Positions 9,197 through 19,120 of a stretch of 64,000 bases of DNA are shown here, piece by piece (position 1 is the stretch's first letter; each line of letters starts with the position of its first letter). Source of the stretch: CAVSUZ01 sp963791885. Its GTDB lineage: Bacteria; Pseudomonadota; Alphaproteobacteria; Acetobacterales; Acetobacteraceae. Location of the stretch: assembly GCA_963791885.1 (NCBI GenBank), contig CAWBUL010000004.1:1726253-1790252 (forward strand). Reading direction: 5' to 3'. Made by a program: the position numbers and the translations under genes. The notes below the pieces were generated by a model. That model was not told the DNA's origin. It saw nothing but the letters and a program-made list of their open reading frames with translations, and did not search any database.

Positions 9197-9684
9197 ATGG
9201 TGATGCCGGCCTGGGCCATGCGGTCGCGGATCGGGGCGGGGGAGATGCCGGCGTTGGAGCGCCCGTCACCCACGACATTGACGACCTGACGCGCGGCCTT
9301 GGCCGGCGCACCGGCGAGCAGCCGGAGGGCATAGAGCAGGGCCTCGCCGATGGCGGTTTCGCCGGGGGTGATGGAGCGGGGCATGTTATCGGCGGCATCG
9401 GCGAATGCCTTGGCGTCGGATTCCGATGCGATGCGGGTCCAGGGCTGGAGCACGTCCTGGGCGCCGGTGCCTGACCAGAGGATCAGGCAGGCGATGGAGG
9501 CTTTGGCCGGGCCGGAGATCAGGCCCTTCATCACAGCCGGGTCGCGCAGGCCGGCGGCGATCCCTCCGGCGATCAGGTTGAACTCCTCATAGGTGACGCT
9601 GGCCGAGCCATCCACAGCGATGACCAAGGCGAGATCGACGGCATCCATGTCCCCCATTGAAGGAAAAGCGTGTGGGGCGGACAA
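9031..9684 (-). CDS. DUF1194 (von Willebrand factor A-like) protein
   Basis: The 217-residue protein begins DAVDLALVIAVDGSASVTYE, with a MIDAS-like DGSAS, and contains VVGDGRSNAG typical of DUF1194 VWA-fold proteins. Most family members have a signal peptide; here none is visible, and only 23 bp separate this start from the divergent CoA-transferase, so the N-terminus may be truncated or the true start may be at 9657 or 9648. Function is unknown; VWA domains generally bind ligands through metal. Its 3' 166 bp are duplicated at 5606-5771. Confidence 0.8.
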   Translation of the reverse strand: MSAPHAFPSMGDMDAVDLALVIAVDGSASVTYEEFNLIAGGIAAGLRDPAVMKGLISGPAKASIACLILWSGTGAQDVLQPWTRIASESDAKAFADAADNMPRSITPGETAIGEALLYALRLLAGAPAKAARQVVNVVGDGRSNAGISPAPIRDRMAQAGITINGLCILHEEPDLLQSYQREVIGGPGSFAVTCRDYADFAAAMRRKLVQELNVPIA

Positions 9685-9707
9685 TCACGCTGTCCGGAGG
9701 AAGACGC

Positions 9708-10916
9708 ATGCCAGAAAGCCCACAAGACCGCGCGACGATGACCGAGGCTCGGCTGCCGCTGAATGGATTGACGGTGCTGGACCTGACGCTGGCGCGGGCG
9801 GGGCCGACATGCGTGCGGCATATGGCGGATTGGGGGGCGGATGTGATCCGCATCGAGCCGCCGCCGATGGGTGAGGATGTCGCCGGCAACCGGCACGGGT
9901 TCGATTTTCAGAACCTGCATCGAAACAAGCGGGCGATCCGATTGAATTTGAAGGATCCAGCGGGTCACGAGGCGTTCATGCGGCTGGCGAAGACGGCCGA
10001 CGTCGTGATTGAGAACATGCGTGCGCAGGTAAAGCACCGGCTCAAAGTGTCGTACGAGGATGTGCGGGCGATCAATCCGCGCATCGTTTATGCGAGCATC
10101 AGCGGCTTCGGGCAGGACGGGCCGTACGGGCACCGGGCCGGCGTGGACCAGATCGCTCAGGGCATGGGCGGGCTGATGTCGATCACCGGCGAGCCGGGCC
10201 GCGGGCCGATGCGCGTCGGTATTCCGATCGACGATTTAACGGCGGGCAATCTGCTCGCGCTCGGCATCATGATGGCGCTGTTCGACCGGGAGCGCACGGG
10301 CGTCGGGCGGTGGGTCACGACGTCTCTGCTCGAAGCGCAGCTCTTCATGCTCGATTTCCAGGCTGCGCGCTGGCTGATGGACAAGGAGGTGCCGAAGCAG
10401 GCGGGGAACGACCATCCGACGGGGATTCCGACGGGCGTGTTCCCGACGAGCGACGGGCATATCAACATCGCGGCAAGCTCCGGCCGGTTGTGGGAGCGGT
10501 TCTGCGAGACGGTCGAGCGGCCCGACTGGAAGACACACGAAAAATGGAAGACGCAGCAGGGCCGCAGCAAGGATCGCGCCGCGATCAATGCGGCGATCGG
10601 GGAGATCACGCGGACGAAGCCGGCGGTGCATTGGATCGAGCTGTTCGAGGCGAATGGGATTCCGTGCGGACCGATCTACACGATGGACCAGGTCTTCGCC
10701 GATCCGCAGGTCAAGCACCTGCGGATGGCGCGGGTGATGCACAGCCCGACGGTGGGGGACAAGGAGGTGGTTGCATCCGCGATCAATATCTCCGGGTTTT
10801 CCAAGGACATTCGGCTGCCAACGCCGGAGGCCGGGTCCTCGACTGACGAGGTGTTGCGGGGTGTCGGGTACAGTGCGGGCGAGATCGAAGACATGCGCGC
10901 GAGGGGAGTGATCTGA
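9708..10916 (+). CDS. class III CoA-transferase (CaiB/BaiF family)
   Basis: The 402-residue protein has the family N-terminus (GLTVLDLTLARAGPTCVRHM, DWGADVIRIEPP), IENMR and the segment GIPIDDLTAG, whose Asp at about residue 176 corresponds to the catalytic Asp that forms the acyl-CoA intermediate. It moves CoA between carboxylic acids; formyl-CoA, carnitine and succinyl-CoA:acid transferases share this fold, and the substrate cannot be chosen here. A strong Shine-Dalgarno (GGAGGAAG) fixes the ATG at 9708. The crotonase follows 2 bp after the stop, so the two are one operon. Confidence 0.9.
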   Translation: MPESPQDRATMTEARLPLNGLTVLDLTLARAGPTCVRHMADWGADVIRIEPPPMGEDVAGNRHGFDFQNLHRNKRAIRLNLKDPAGHEAFMRLAKTADVVIENMRAQVKHRLKVSYEDVRAINPRIVYASISGFGQDGPYGHRAGVDQIAQGMGGLMSITGEPGRGPMRVGIPIDDLTAGNLLALGIMMALFDRERTGVGRWVTTSLLEAQLFMLDFQAARWLMDKEVPKQAGNDHPTGIPTGVFPTSDGHINIAASSGRLWERFCETVERPDWKTHEKWKTQQGRSKDRAAINAAIGEITRTKPAVHWIELFEANGIPCGPIYTMDQVFADPQVKHLRMARVMHSPTVGDKEVVASAINISGFSKDIRLPTPEAGSSTDEVLRGVGYSAGEIEDMRARGVI

Positions 10917-10918
10917 GC

Positions 10919-11740
10919 ATGGACAGCATGATCGCGGCGGGGACGCGCAGCTATGCGGGCGGCAAGATGCTGGCGGCGCTGGAGGATGGGGTCGGGCTGA
11001 TCACGTTCAACCAGCCGGAGAAGCGCAACGCCATGTCCATCGAGATGTGGGAAGGACTGGGTCAGATCCTGGATGAGTTCCGGGAGGATTCCTCGGTTCG
11101 CGCGGTGATTCTGACCGGGGCGGGGCCCAAGGCGTTCGTGTCGGGGGCGGATATCAGTCAGTTCGAGAAGAACCGGTCCAATGCCGATGCGCAGAAAGAA
11201 TACGATCGGCTGACCAGCGTGGGACGCGAGAAGCTGGGGCGTTTCGACAAGCCAACCATTGCCCGAATTCGCGGCTTCTGCCTGGGTGGCGGCCTGGCGA
11301 TTGCCATGCAGACGGACCTGCGCATTGCTGCCGAAGATAGCCAGTTTGGCATTCCCGCGGCTCGGCTGAGCATCGCCTATGGGTTCGATTCGGTGCGCCG
11401 GCTGGTTGATCTGGTTGGGCCGGCGCATGCGCGGATGATTCTGTACACCGCGGATCGGATCGACGCGCGCGAGGCCGAGCGCATCGGGCTGATCAATCGC
11501 ATGGTCTCTGATGAGGAACTGAACCAAGCGGTGCTGGATGTGGCGCGCCGGATCGCGGACAACGCGCCGCTGTCGATCGCGGCCTCCAAGCTTACGATCA
11601 ACGAGGTCCTGAAGGACAAGGAGGATCGGGACATGGAGGCGATCCGCCGGGCGTCCGCGACCTGCTTCGACAGCGCGGATTATAAGGAGGGGCGCACGGC
11701 ATTCATGGAGAAGCGGCGCCCACGGTTCCAGGGGCGATGA
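10919..11740 (+). CDS. enoyl-CoA hydratase/isomerase (crotonase) family protein
   Basis: The 273-residue product has the crotonase oxyanion-hole segments SGADISQF (about residue 75) and GFCLGGGLAIAM (about 119-130). The two glutamates that perform hydration in rat enoyl-CoA hydratase (Glu144 and Glu164) align with Ala127 (GGGLAIAM) and Ala147 (FGIPAARL). The fold is clear, but classical hydratase activity is unlikely; crotonases lacking these residues include decarboxylases, isomerases and hydrolases. It starts 2 bp after the CoA-transferase stop, suggesting the two act on the same CoA thioester. Confidence 0.88.
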   Translation: MDSMIAAGTRSYAGGKMLAALEDGVGLITFNQPEKRNAMSIEMWEGLGQILDEFREDSSVRAVILTGAGPKAFVSGADISQFEKNRSNADAQKEYDRLTSVGREKLGRFDKPTIARIRGFCLGGGLAIAMQTDLRIAAEDSQFGIPAARLSIAYGFDSVRRLVDLVGPAHARMILYTADRIDAREAERIGLINRMVSDEELNQAVLDVARRIADNAPLSIAASKLTINEVLKDKEDRDMEAIRRASATCFDSADYKEGRTAFMEKRRPRFQGR

Positions 11741-11753
11741 TCGGCTCTGATGC

Positions 11754-12541
11754 TCAGTTCCGGGGCCCGGCCTCTCCCGGCGTGATCTCGAATGCGGCGC
11801 GGAATGCCGCACCGAAGGCCGGGCCGCTGCTGTAGCCGACGTTGGCGGCGACCCGGGCGGGGGGGACGCCTTGCGAGAGCAGGGCGAGTGCTTCCGTGAG
11901 GCGGAGGTGACGCCGCCAAGCTTGGAAACTCATGCCGGTTTCGGCGCGAAACAGGCGTGCCAGGGTGCGGGCCGAGGCCCCGGCGGTTGCGGCAAACGCA
12001 TCCAGCCCGCGCGGGTCGGCCGGATCCGCCAGCAAGGCGTCGGTGACACGTCGGAGGCGCGGGTCGGTGCAGGATGGGACCGAGAGCGTTCGGGATGCTA
12101 CGCGCCTGATCTCGTGCAGAGCCAGAGCAACGAGATGACGCACCGGGCCTTCTTCATCCCATTCCAGCCCCTCGCGCAGGCCATCAGGATCAGTTCCCGC
12201 AGCAAGGGAGAGACCGCGACGACAGTGACGCGGTCGGTTCCTCCATGGGTCGCGTCTTCCCGCAGGAACAGAGCGCGCATTTGCAAGCCCGCGGTCATTC
12301 GGACGGCGTGGGAGCAGTTGGCCGGAACCCATAGGCCGGTGCCCGGGGGCACGACGAACAGGGCGGGTTCGACGGCAACTCGCATGACGCCAGCGATGGC
12401 GTAGAGGAGCTGGGCACGCGGGTGCTGGTGCCAGCCAGTCTCATGCCCCGCGGCGTAGTCGCGCGCGTATCCGACGAGGGGACGCGGTGCGTCCTCATAG
12501 GGACGGATGTATGAGCGGTCGAGCTGTCTGGTATGCGACAT
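11754..12541 (-). CDS. AraC-family transcriptional regulator, single frameshift
   Basis: The N-terminal cupin sensor (AGHETGWHQHPRAQLLYA, GTGLWVPANCSHAV) is in one frame. The C-terminal AraC HTH (FAATAGASARTLARLFRAET, then AANVGYSSGPAFGAAFRAAF) is in another. The switch is near 12180, where LILMA should continue into LREGLEWDEEGPVRHLV. A GCCTG that would read correctly as GCCCTG points to one lost C in a homopolymer. The 788-bp span is one base short of 263 codons. It is divergent from the MFS gene at 12674 and may regulate it, an arrangement common for this regulator type. Confidence 0.8.
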
Positions 12542-12673
12542 GATTTGGCCGAACGTCGAATGATGGCCAGACTACGTTGAGGATCAGCGCAAGGCCACCC
12601 CACTCGGAGGCTGAGCATGGCTGGTTAGTCAACTGCCCGCTTGTCTCAAGCCGGCTTGGCGCAAATAGGGAAA

Positions 12674-13918
12674 ATGAGCCAAAGTACGATCACCGCCGAG
12701 CGGGTCTCGGCCGTCGAATCACCGACATTTGCGATTCTCGTCTCGTTCAGCTTCTCCCACATGCTCAACGACATGATGCAGTCGCTGGTGCCGGCGATCT
12801 ATCCGATGCTGAAAGACATCGTATCGCGCTGGATTTCGGCCAGATCGGCCTGATCACGCTGGCCTATCAGTTCACCGCGTCGCTGCTGCAGCCGCTGGTC
12901 GGCATGTTCATGGACCGACAAGCGGCCGATGCCTATTCGCTGCCGGTCGGCATGGGCTTCACGCTGATCGGGCTCTGCTGCTGCTGTCGCGCGCCGCAGC
13001 TTCCGCGATGCTGCTGGTGGCGGCGGCGCTGGTCGGCATCGGGTCGTCGGTGTTCCATCCGGAGTCGTCGCGCGTGGCGCGCATGGCCTCGGGCGGCCGG
13101 CACGGGCTGGCGCAGTCGCTGTTCCAGGTGGGCGGCAATGCCGGCTCGTCGCTCGGGCCGCTGCTGGCGGCGTTCATCGTGGTGCCGCACGGCCAGCGCA
13201 GCATCGCCTGGTTCATCGCTGGTCGCGCTGGTCGCGATGGTGGTGCTGACGCAGGTCGGGCACTGGTACAAGCGCGCAACGGCGCGACGGCAGCGCGGGC
13301 AGCGAGGTCGGCCACGGCGATCGCTGGCCGGCGCTGACGCAGCGGCGCGTGATCGCTGGTCGCTGGTGGTCCTGGTTGCGCTGATCTTCTCGAAGTTCTT
13401 CTACATGGCCAGCCTCGACGAGCTACTACACCTTCTATCTGATCGAGCAAGTTCCATGCTGCCGATGCAGACGGCGCAGGTCCACCTGTTCGTCTTCCTC
13501 GGCTGCGGTCGCGGTCGGCACGCTGATCGGCGGCCCGATCGGCGACCGGATCGGCCGCAAGATGGTGATCTGGGTCTCGATCCTGGGCGTGCTGCCGTTC
13601 ACCTGGTGCTGCCGTATCGCCAACCTGTTCTGGACCGGCGTGCTGACCGTGGTGATCGGGCTGATCCTGGCGTCGGCGTTCTCGGCGATCCTGGTCTATG
13701 CGCAGGAACTGATGCCCGGCAAGGTCGGGACGATCGCGGGCATGTTCTTCGGCTTCGCGTTCGGCATGGGCGGTCTGGGCGCTGCGGTGCTGGGCAGCTG
13801 GCCGACGCGACCAGCATCGACGTTCGTCTATCGGGTGTGCGCGTTCCTGCCGCTGATCGGGATGCTGACGGTGTTCCTGCCGAATATCGAGCATGGACAG
13901 GTGAAGCTCGCTCGCTAG
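12674..13918 (+). pseudogene. MFS transporter, fosmidomycin-resistance (Fsr)-like, many frameshifts
   Basis: Pieces of one 414-residue MFS exporter can be read across all three frames: SFSHMLNDMMQSLVPAIYPM, then FGQIGLITLAYQFTASLLQP, GSSVFHPESSRVARMASGG, LAQSLFQVGGNAGSSLGPLL, ASAFSAILVYAQELMPGKVG, and finally FLPNIEHGQVKLAR. Order and content match Fsr-like proteins, including the HPE segment. At least eight indels are needed, several outside homopolymers (for example near 12820, 12975, 13215, 13415, 13450 and 13500), yet they sum to zero so the span is a multiple of three. As written it cannot encode a transporter. It is divergent from the AraC gene. Confidence 0.75.
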
Positions 13919-13961
13919 AGCGGTTGGCGCGAACCGCGGGCGTCGCAATGACGGGATTTAG

Positions 13962-15033
13962 TCAGCTTAAACTGGGGAAAAGCGCGACTGCGTTGTCGCG
14001 CTCGATTTTTTGCAGCGCGGAGTCGCCGAGGCAAGGCGCGCAGGCCTTTGACGGTGTCGAGCGGCGACGCGGCGGGGAAGTCGGAGCCGAACATGATGTG
14101 CTCGGTCGGCATGAGGCGCGTCAACGCCGCGAGGGTATAGGGGTTGTAGGCCTGCGCCGTGTCGAAGCGCAGCGACTGGATCAGCGGGACGGCGCCGCCA
14201 GGAAATGCAGCCATGAGGGCCGGATCGCCGCCAACCATGCGTTGAAAGCGCGTGACGAGGTAGGGTACGTCGCCGCCGCCATGCGAGAAGATAAACTTGA
14301 TGTCCGGATATTTGATCGTGGTGTGGTTCGCGATGAAACTCGCGATGGTGCGTGACGTCTCGGTGCCGTATTCCACAACGACGTCGGGCACGTTGGGCAG
14401 GACGTTGCTGCAGCAGGCGGGTTGCAGCCGGTGGACAAAGAGGACGGCCTTGCGGCGGTTCAGTTCCTCCATGACCGGTATGAAGGCGGGATCGCCGAGG
14501 TATTTGGTGCCGTAGCTGGTCATCATGCCGACGCCCTGGGCTTTCAGGGTGTCAAGGCCGTAGGCGATTTCCTCCAGCGTGTTATCCGGGTCGGGCATCG
14601 GCAGAGTGGTGAACATGCCGAAGCGGCCCTTGTGGTCGGCGACCATGCGGGCCTGATATTCGTTGCAATTGCGAGCAAGGGCTTTTGCCTGATCGTAATC
14701 GCCGAAGAAGACGCAGGGATCGCTGGTGGAGACGACGGCCGTGGCCACGCCGGCGGCGTCCATCGCGTCGAGCGATTTCTGTAGCGTCCAGCCCATGTTG
14801 AAGACCTGGTTGGTGCGGCGGCCCTACATCATCGCGAGCAGAGCAGGTGAGGTGTAGTGGTGGTGCACGTCGATGCGGGTCGCTGGTGCTGGTGTGGTCT
14901 GCGCTTTCGCGCCGGCGCCCATCAGCGTCGCGGCGCCGCCAAGGAAGAAGCGGCGCGTGAGCCGGGTGGGCTGGCAGCAGCCGCAGGGCGCTGTTGCGGC
15001 GGAGGGATCGGTGTGATCGCACTGGATCAGCAT
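13962..15033 (-). pseudogene. Tat-exported amidohydrolase (PF04909-like), nonsense plus frameshift
   Basis: The N-terminus has a twin-arginine signal (LTRRFFLGGAATLMGAGA), followed by the first metal motif DVHHH. A TAG at 14824-14826 then interrupts the frame, which resumes at once with RRTNQVFNMGWTLQKSLDAM. Later motifs of the ACMS-decarboxylase-like amidohydrolases are present: FIFSHGGGDVP and HIMFGSDFPAASPLDTVKG. A second lesion near 14030 shifts the C-terminus; the correct continuation (GDSALQKIERDNAVALF) ends at the TGA 13962-13964. The ATG overlaps the stop of the GntR gene by 7 bp, so it is the last gene of the coupled operon. Confidence 0.75.
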
Positions 15034-15711
15034 GAGGCGGGACCCGATGGGGCGGTCTGGATAATCTGCGCCGTGCGGCGATAGTGTTTGATCAGCGTCG
15101 CCGTGGCCTGCTCGGTATCGCCGCTGATGACGACATCCATGATCTCACGATGTTCGCCGGCGATGTCGCGCGCGGGATAAATCACCGACATCGCGAGATT
15201 GCGGTAGCGGGCGGCATGATCAGAGAGCAGTCCGCAGAAATCGATCAGCCAGCGGGAGGGGCAGGTGGCGATGAGCGCCATGTGGAAGGCGCGATGCGCG
15301 GCCTCCCACTCGGGATTGTCCTTGAAGGTCTCGCCGCCGATGGAACGATCGATGCGCGACATCCGGTGATAGGCGAGGACGATCCGTTCTTCCCATTCGA
15401 TGGTGCGGTGGGCGATCGCTTCGCGCAGTGCGATGGGCTCGACCCAGCAGCGGGTGTTGGTGAGCTGCTCGACTCGGTCATAGACGCTTCGGCGACGTAG
15501 AAGCCGCGCTGCTCACGCCGTTCCACGAAGCCTTCACGGCTGAGCTGATTCAGAGCCTCGCGGACGGGGGTGCTGGTGACGCCGTAACGGCGGCAGAGTT
15601 CCTCGATGCGCATCTTGCCGGCCGGTGGCAGGGCGCCGCGCAGGATGTCCTGGCGCAGCGTGGCGTAGATCATGCCGGAGACAGTTGCTGATTGGGACGC
15701 GGATCCTTCAT
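15027..15711 (-). pseudogene. GntR/FadR-type regulator, two frameshifts
   Basis: The HTH is intact in one frame (MIYATLRQDILRGALPPAGK, then CRRYGVTSTPVREALNQLSR). The FCD ligand-binding domain (IALREAIAHRTIEWEERIVL, later HRAFHMALIATCPSRWL) is in another, with the switch near 15480. A third segment (MKDPRPNQQLSP) starts at an ATG that overlaps the previous gene's stop as ATGA at 15708-15711, but needs one extra G near 15675 to join MIYATLRQ. If repaired, the product is about 228 residues, normal for this family. It is likely the local regulator of the sugar-transport operon. A shorter product starting at 15673 is the alternative. Confidence 0.72.
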
Positions 15712-16944
15712 GGGGGGTTGAACTGAAGGACCGAGAGGCCGGCGTTGGTATCGGTGACGTACATGACGCCGTTGCGGTCGACGCAGACATCGCAGGACTG
15801 GGTGACGAGGACGGCGCCCGGGCGCGTGTCGATCAGCTGCGTGGGTGCCTTGGGCACGCAATAGCCGATTTCTTTCGGCTGAAACGGGTTGGCGATGTCG
15901 AAGACGCGCACGCCGGCATTGTGCCAGGTGGCGAAGATCGTGGTCTCACTCTGGAACAGGCCGGGCCGGTTTTCGTGCAGATTGTGCGGGCCGAATTTGC
16001 CGCCGCGGGCGCAATAGTCTGGCCTCGGATGGCTGGGGGAGGGTGGCGAAGCTGACCGGGTTGGCGGGATCGCGGACGTCGAAGAGCCAGGTATGGGCGT
16101 AGCCGGCGGCGCAGTTGGCGCTGGTGGCTTCGTCGGCGAGGACGCGAGGTTGCGGCCGGGAAGCGGCAGGGGCGTGTGGGAGCCGCCGGCAAAGGGTGGC
16201 GAGAGCAGCCGGTGGTTGAGAAGTTTCGGGGCGACGGGGTCGGTGAGATCGTGGATGGTGAAACCACCATCGCGCCAGGCGCCATAGGCGAGATTGCCGG
16301 CAAGGATGGCGTGATGCAGCGCCCAGCGCTTGCCCTGCGGCCAGGTAGGTGATTCGCCGGCGGCGCGGTGCATGCCGGGAAGTGCCCAGGTGCCGACCAG
16401 TTTCGGGTTGGTCGAGATCGGCGAGGTCGATAAACGCCGAGGATGTGGTCGGTGTAGCCGTCGAGATGGGTGGAGGCGTAGGCGTAGCGGCCGCCGACCC
16501 ACCAGATGCGGTGCAGGCCGATACCCTCCACGGGGCAGAAACCGATCTCCGTGGGGTTGGCGGGATCGGATTTAATGTCGAAGATGCGCAAACCGGCAGC
16601 GAAGGGACGATCACGTCGATCGAAACTATCAGCCAGCGGGTTGTTGAAGTAGTCCTGCTGGTCCTGGTATTTCTGCATCGCCCAGACGTTCGCGGCATTG
16701 ACCGCAAGCATGATCCCGTCATGGACCTGCAGGTGGCTGGCGCGGGTGTCGGGTGCGCAGGGCAGGAAGTTGACGGTGCGCGGGTTGCGCGGATCGGCGA
16801 GTTCACGACGGTGATGCCGTCGCAGAACATATGGCCGATATAGGCGTGATTGTTGTGGACGATGATCTGCACCCCGTCGGGACGGCCACCCTGATCGGTG
16901 TGGCCGAGGACGGCGATATTCGGGCTTGCAGCGATCGGTTTCAC
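15708..16944 (-). pseudogene. LVIVD-repeat beta-propeller protein, multiple frameshifts
   Basis: Repeated beta-propeller blades of the LVIVD type are visible in three frames: NAANVWAMQKYQDQQDYFNN, GLRIFDIKSDPANPTEIGFC, HHAILAGNLAYGAWRDGGFT, GVRVFDIANPFQPKEIGYCV, and the end YVTDTNAGLSVLQFNPP. A GTG at 16944, 5 bp after the solute-binding-protein stop, is the likely start. At least five indels are needed. The function of this family is unknown; members of similar length occur beside sugar-acid catabolic operons. Confidence 0.65.
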
Positions 16945-16949
16945 GGCGG

Positions 16950-18070
16950 TCAGACGCCCCAGATTTTGCGGGAATCGTCGCGATAGTGATTGTCGGGATC
17001 GAAGTGGTTCTGTGGGCCGCCGTCCCGGTCGATGTTTTTCTTTCGTGACGAGATGGACGCTTGGCACGAAGCCGCTCCATTCATCGCCGGCGAAGGCGCG
17101 ATTGAGCCCGTCGATAGCCATCCAGCCCTGGAGATTTAGGGGCTCGGGCACGGTGGCGACCTGATACTGACCGGCGCGAATCGCTCGTATGCCGACACGC
17201 TGCCATCACCGGCGGAGACCAGGGAAATGGTGCCGGAAGGCGGGATGTCGGCGGAACGCAGGGAGGGGACGGCGAAGTCGAAATAGAGGTCGTTGATGGC
17301 GAGCATCCAGTTCAACTGACCGCGGAAGCGCTGGAGCAGGGAGGAGGCGAGGCTGGGCATGCGGTTGGAGCTTTCGACAATCGGCATGATGTCGAATGAC
17401 AGCACCTTGCAGGTGGGGCATTGCTGGATGCGATCGCGGATCGTGTCACCCTTGAGCCGGCCGATGGCGGTTTCCGAGTTGCGGATGACGGCGGCCTGGA
17501 CTTTGCCGTCTGCGGTGGCGATGGCGTAGTCGGCCGCGGTGACGGCGATGGATTCCGGCGGGGTGGTGATTTGGCGAACACCTGGGGATCCTCGAGGGGA
17601 CCGGGCGTCGCGGCGGCGTGCCAGCCGACGACCTTGATGCCGTTGTTCTGCGCCTGCTTCAGCGTGGCCTTCTGCCCGACCGCGTCCACCGTGCCGAGGA
17701 TGATGCCGTCCGGGCGTTGGGCGATGGCCTGGCCGATGGCGGAGGTCTGCGCCGGGACAGACCCCTGTCCATCGATGATCTTGTAGTCCCAGCCAATGGC
17801 TTTCGCGGCCTCCGCGGCGCCCTTGCTGACGCCGAGCGCGCCGCCGTTGCGCTGATCGGAGGAGATGTAGATGACGGTCTTGCCCTTCTGCGCCTTGGGG
17901 CCGGTGCGAGGGCCGTTCCAGGTGCTGACGGGTGCGACGACCTGGGTGATGGATTGCTTCGCCGCAGCGACGATGGCGGCAGCGTTGCCGTCGGCGCCCA
18001 GGCGGAGCGAATGATCGCGGGGCGGCAAGCAGTCCGGTCGCGCCAGAAGGCTCGTGCGGCGGGTGATCAT
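16950..18070 (-). pseudogene. ABC sugar-binding protein (RbsB-like), multiple frameshifts
   Basis: Type I periplasmic-binding-fold segments are clear: QKGKTVIYISSDQRNGGALG, PDGIILGTVDAVGQKATLKQ, NGIKVVGWHAAATPGPLEDP, then AVTAADYAIATADGKVQAAV, and the C-terminus GWMAIDGLNRAFAGDEWSGF. Frame changes fall within the signal peptide (two), near 17570 (AAATCACC where AAAATCACC would restore the frame), near 17180 and near 17040 (five A where four would fit). The ATG at 18070 overlaps the permease stop (ATGA). It would deliver a sugar or polyol to the membrane complex encoded upstream. Confidence 0.75.
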
Positions 18071-19120
18071 GCGGGTTTCCTCTCGTGGTTCGTTGGATGG
18101 TTCGCGGCAGCGCGCGCCGCGGCGGAACTGGCGGTGGACGCGCGCAGCCGGCGGCGCGCGGCCCACCCGGCCATGCCGACGGCGACCACCAGCGCGCCCC
18201 GATTGAAGAGAGATTTGACGTAGAAGGCGCCGCCGAGTTGCTCGATGCCGGAGATGCCGACGGCGAGGATGAGCACGGCGACCAGTGCGCCCCAGACATT
18301 GACGCGGCCGGGCTTGACGGTGGTGGCGCCCAGCAGCGCGCCGACGAAGGCCGGCAGCAGGAATTCCTTGGCCGACATTGCTCTGGCCGACCTGGATGCG
18401 CGCCGCGAGGGCGAGGCTGGCGACGGCGGTGAGCAGACCGGAGACCATGAAGGTGGCGATGACGTAGCGGTTAACGCGAATGCCGGTCAGCTCCGCGGTG
18501 CGTTCATTGGCGCCGATGACATAGAGGTAGCGGCCGATCGGCAGGAACTTGAACACGATCCACATGACGACGGCGATGGTAATGAGCAGCAGGGCGGAGA
18601 AGGGGACGCCGAACACGCGGACGAAATTGAGCGCGGTGAAGCCGGCGGGAAGGGTGCCGATGAGCTGCTGGCCGCCGGTGTACCAGCCAGCGAGGCCGTA
18701 GCTGATGGTGCCGACGCCGAGCGTGGCGATGAAGCTGTCGATCCTGGCGACGCGGACGAGCAGTCCGTTGATGAGGCCGATGACGAGGCCGAGCATGAGG
18801 ACGGCGAGATAGGCGAGCGGCCAGTAGAGTTCCGTGTTGATGACGAGGCCGATGGCCAGGCAGTGCAGCAGGCTAACATTGTAGCCGACGGACAGGTCGA
18901 ACTGGGCGCAGGAGATCACTACCATCTCGGCCAGTGCGAGAAAGGCGATGATGGCCTTGTCGCTGAGGATCGACTGCACCGTGAGCAGGGTGGGGAAGGT
19001 GCGCGGCATGATGAGCGAGAAGGCAACGGCGAGCAGGACGGTAAGCAGCAGCAGCGCCTGGTGCGAGACCAGCTTGAAGAGCGCGTGGGATTTGTGCGCG
19101 GGCGCAGCGGGGTCAGACAT
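18067..19120 (-). CDS. ABC sugar permease (RbsC/BPD_transp_2 family), single frameshift
   Basis: The polytopic protein contains the RbsC-type core: LSDKAIIAFLALAEMVVISC, AQFDLSVGYNVSLLHCLAIG, TLGVGTISYGLAGWYTGGQQ, GANERTAELTGIRVNRYV. One frame change near 18375 (CCAAGGAATTC where CCAGGAATTC restores the frame) separates this from the last helices (FLLPAFVGALLGATTVKPG, NVWGALVAVLILAVGISGIE). The start overlaps the ATPase stop by 8 bp and the end overlaps the solute-binding-protein start. Otherwise all expected parts are present in order. Confidence 0.8.

Noticed and set aside
12577..14355. A 592-codon plus-strand frame covering the MFS gene and the amidohydrolase
   Set aside because: It only partly follows the MFS protein and then runs antisense through the amidohydrolase. 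It is a product of frame changes, not a gene.
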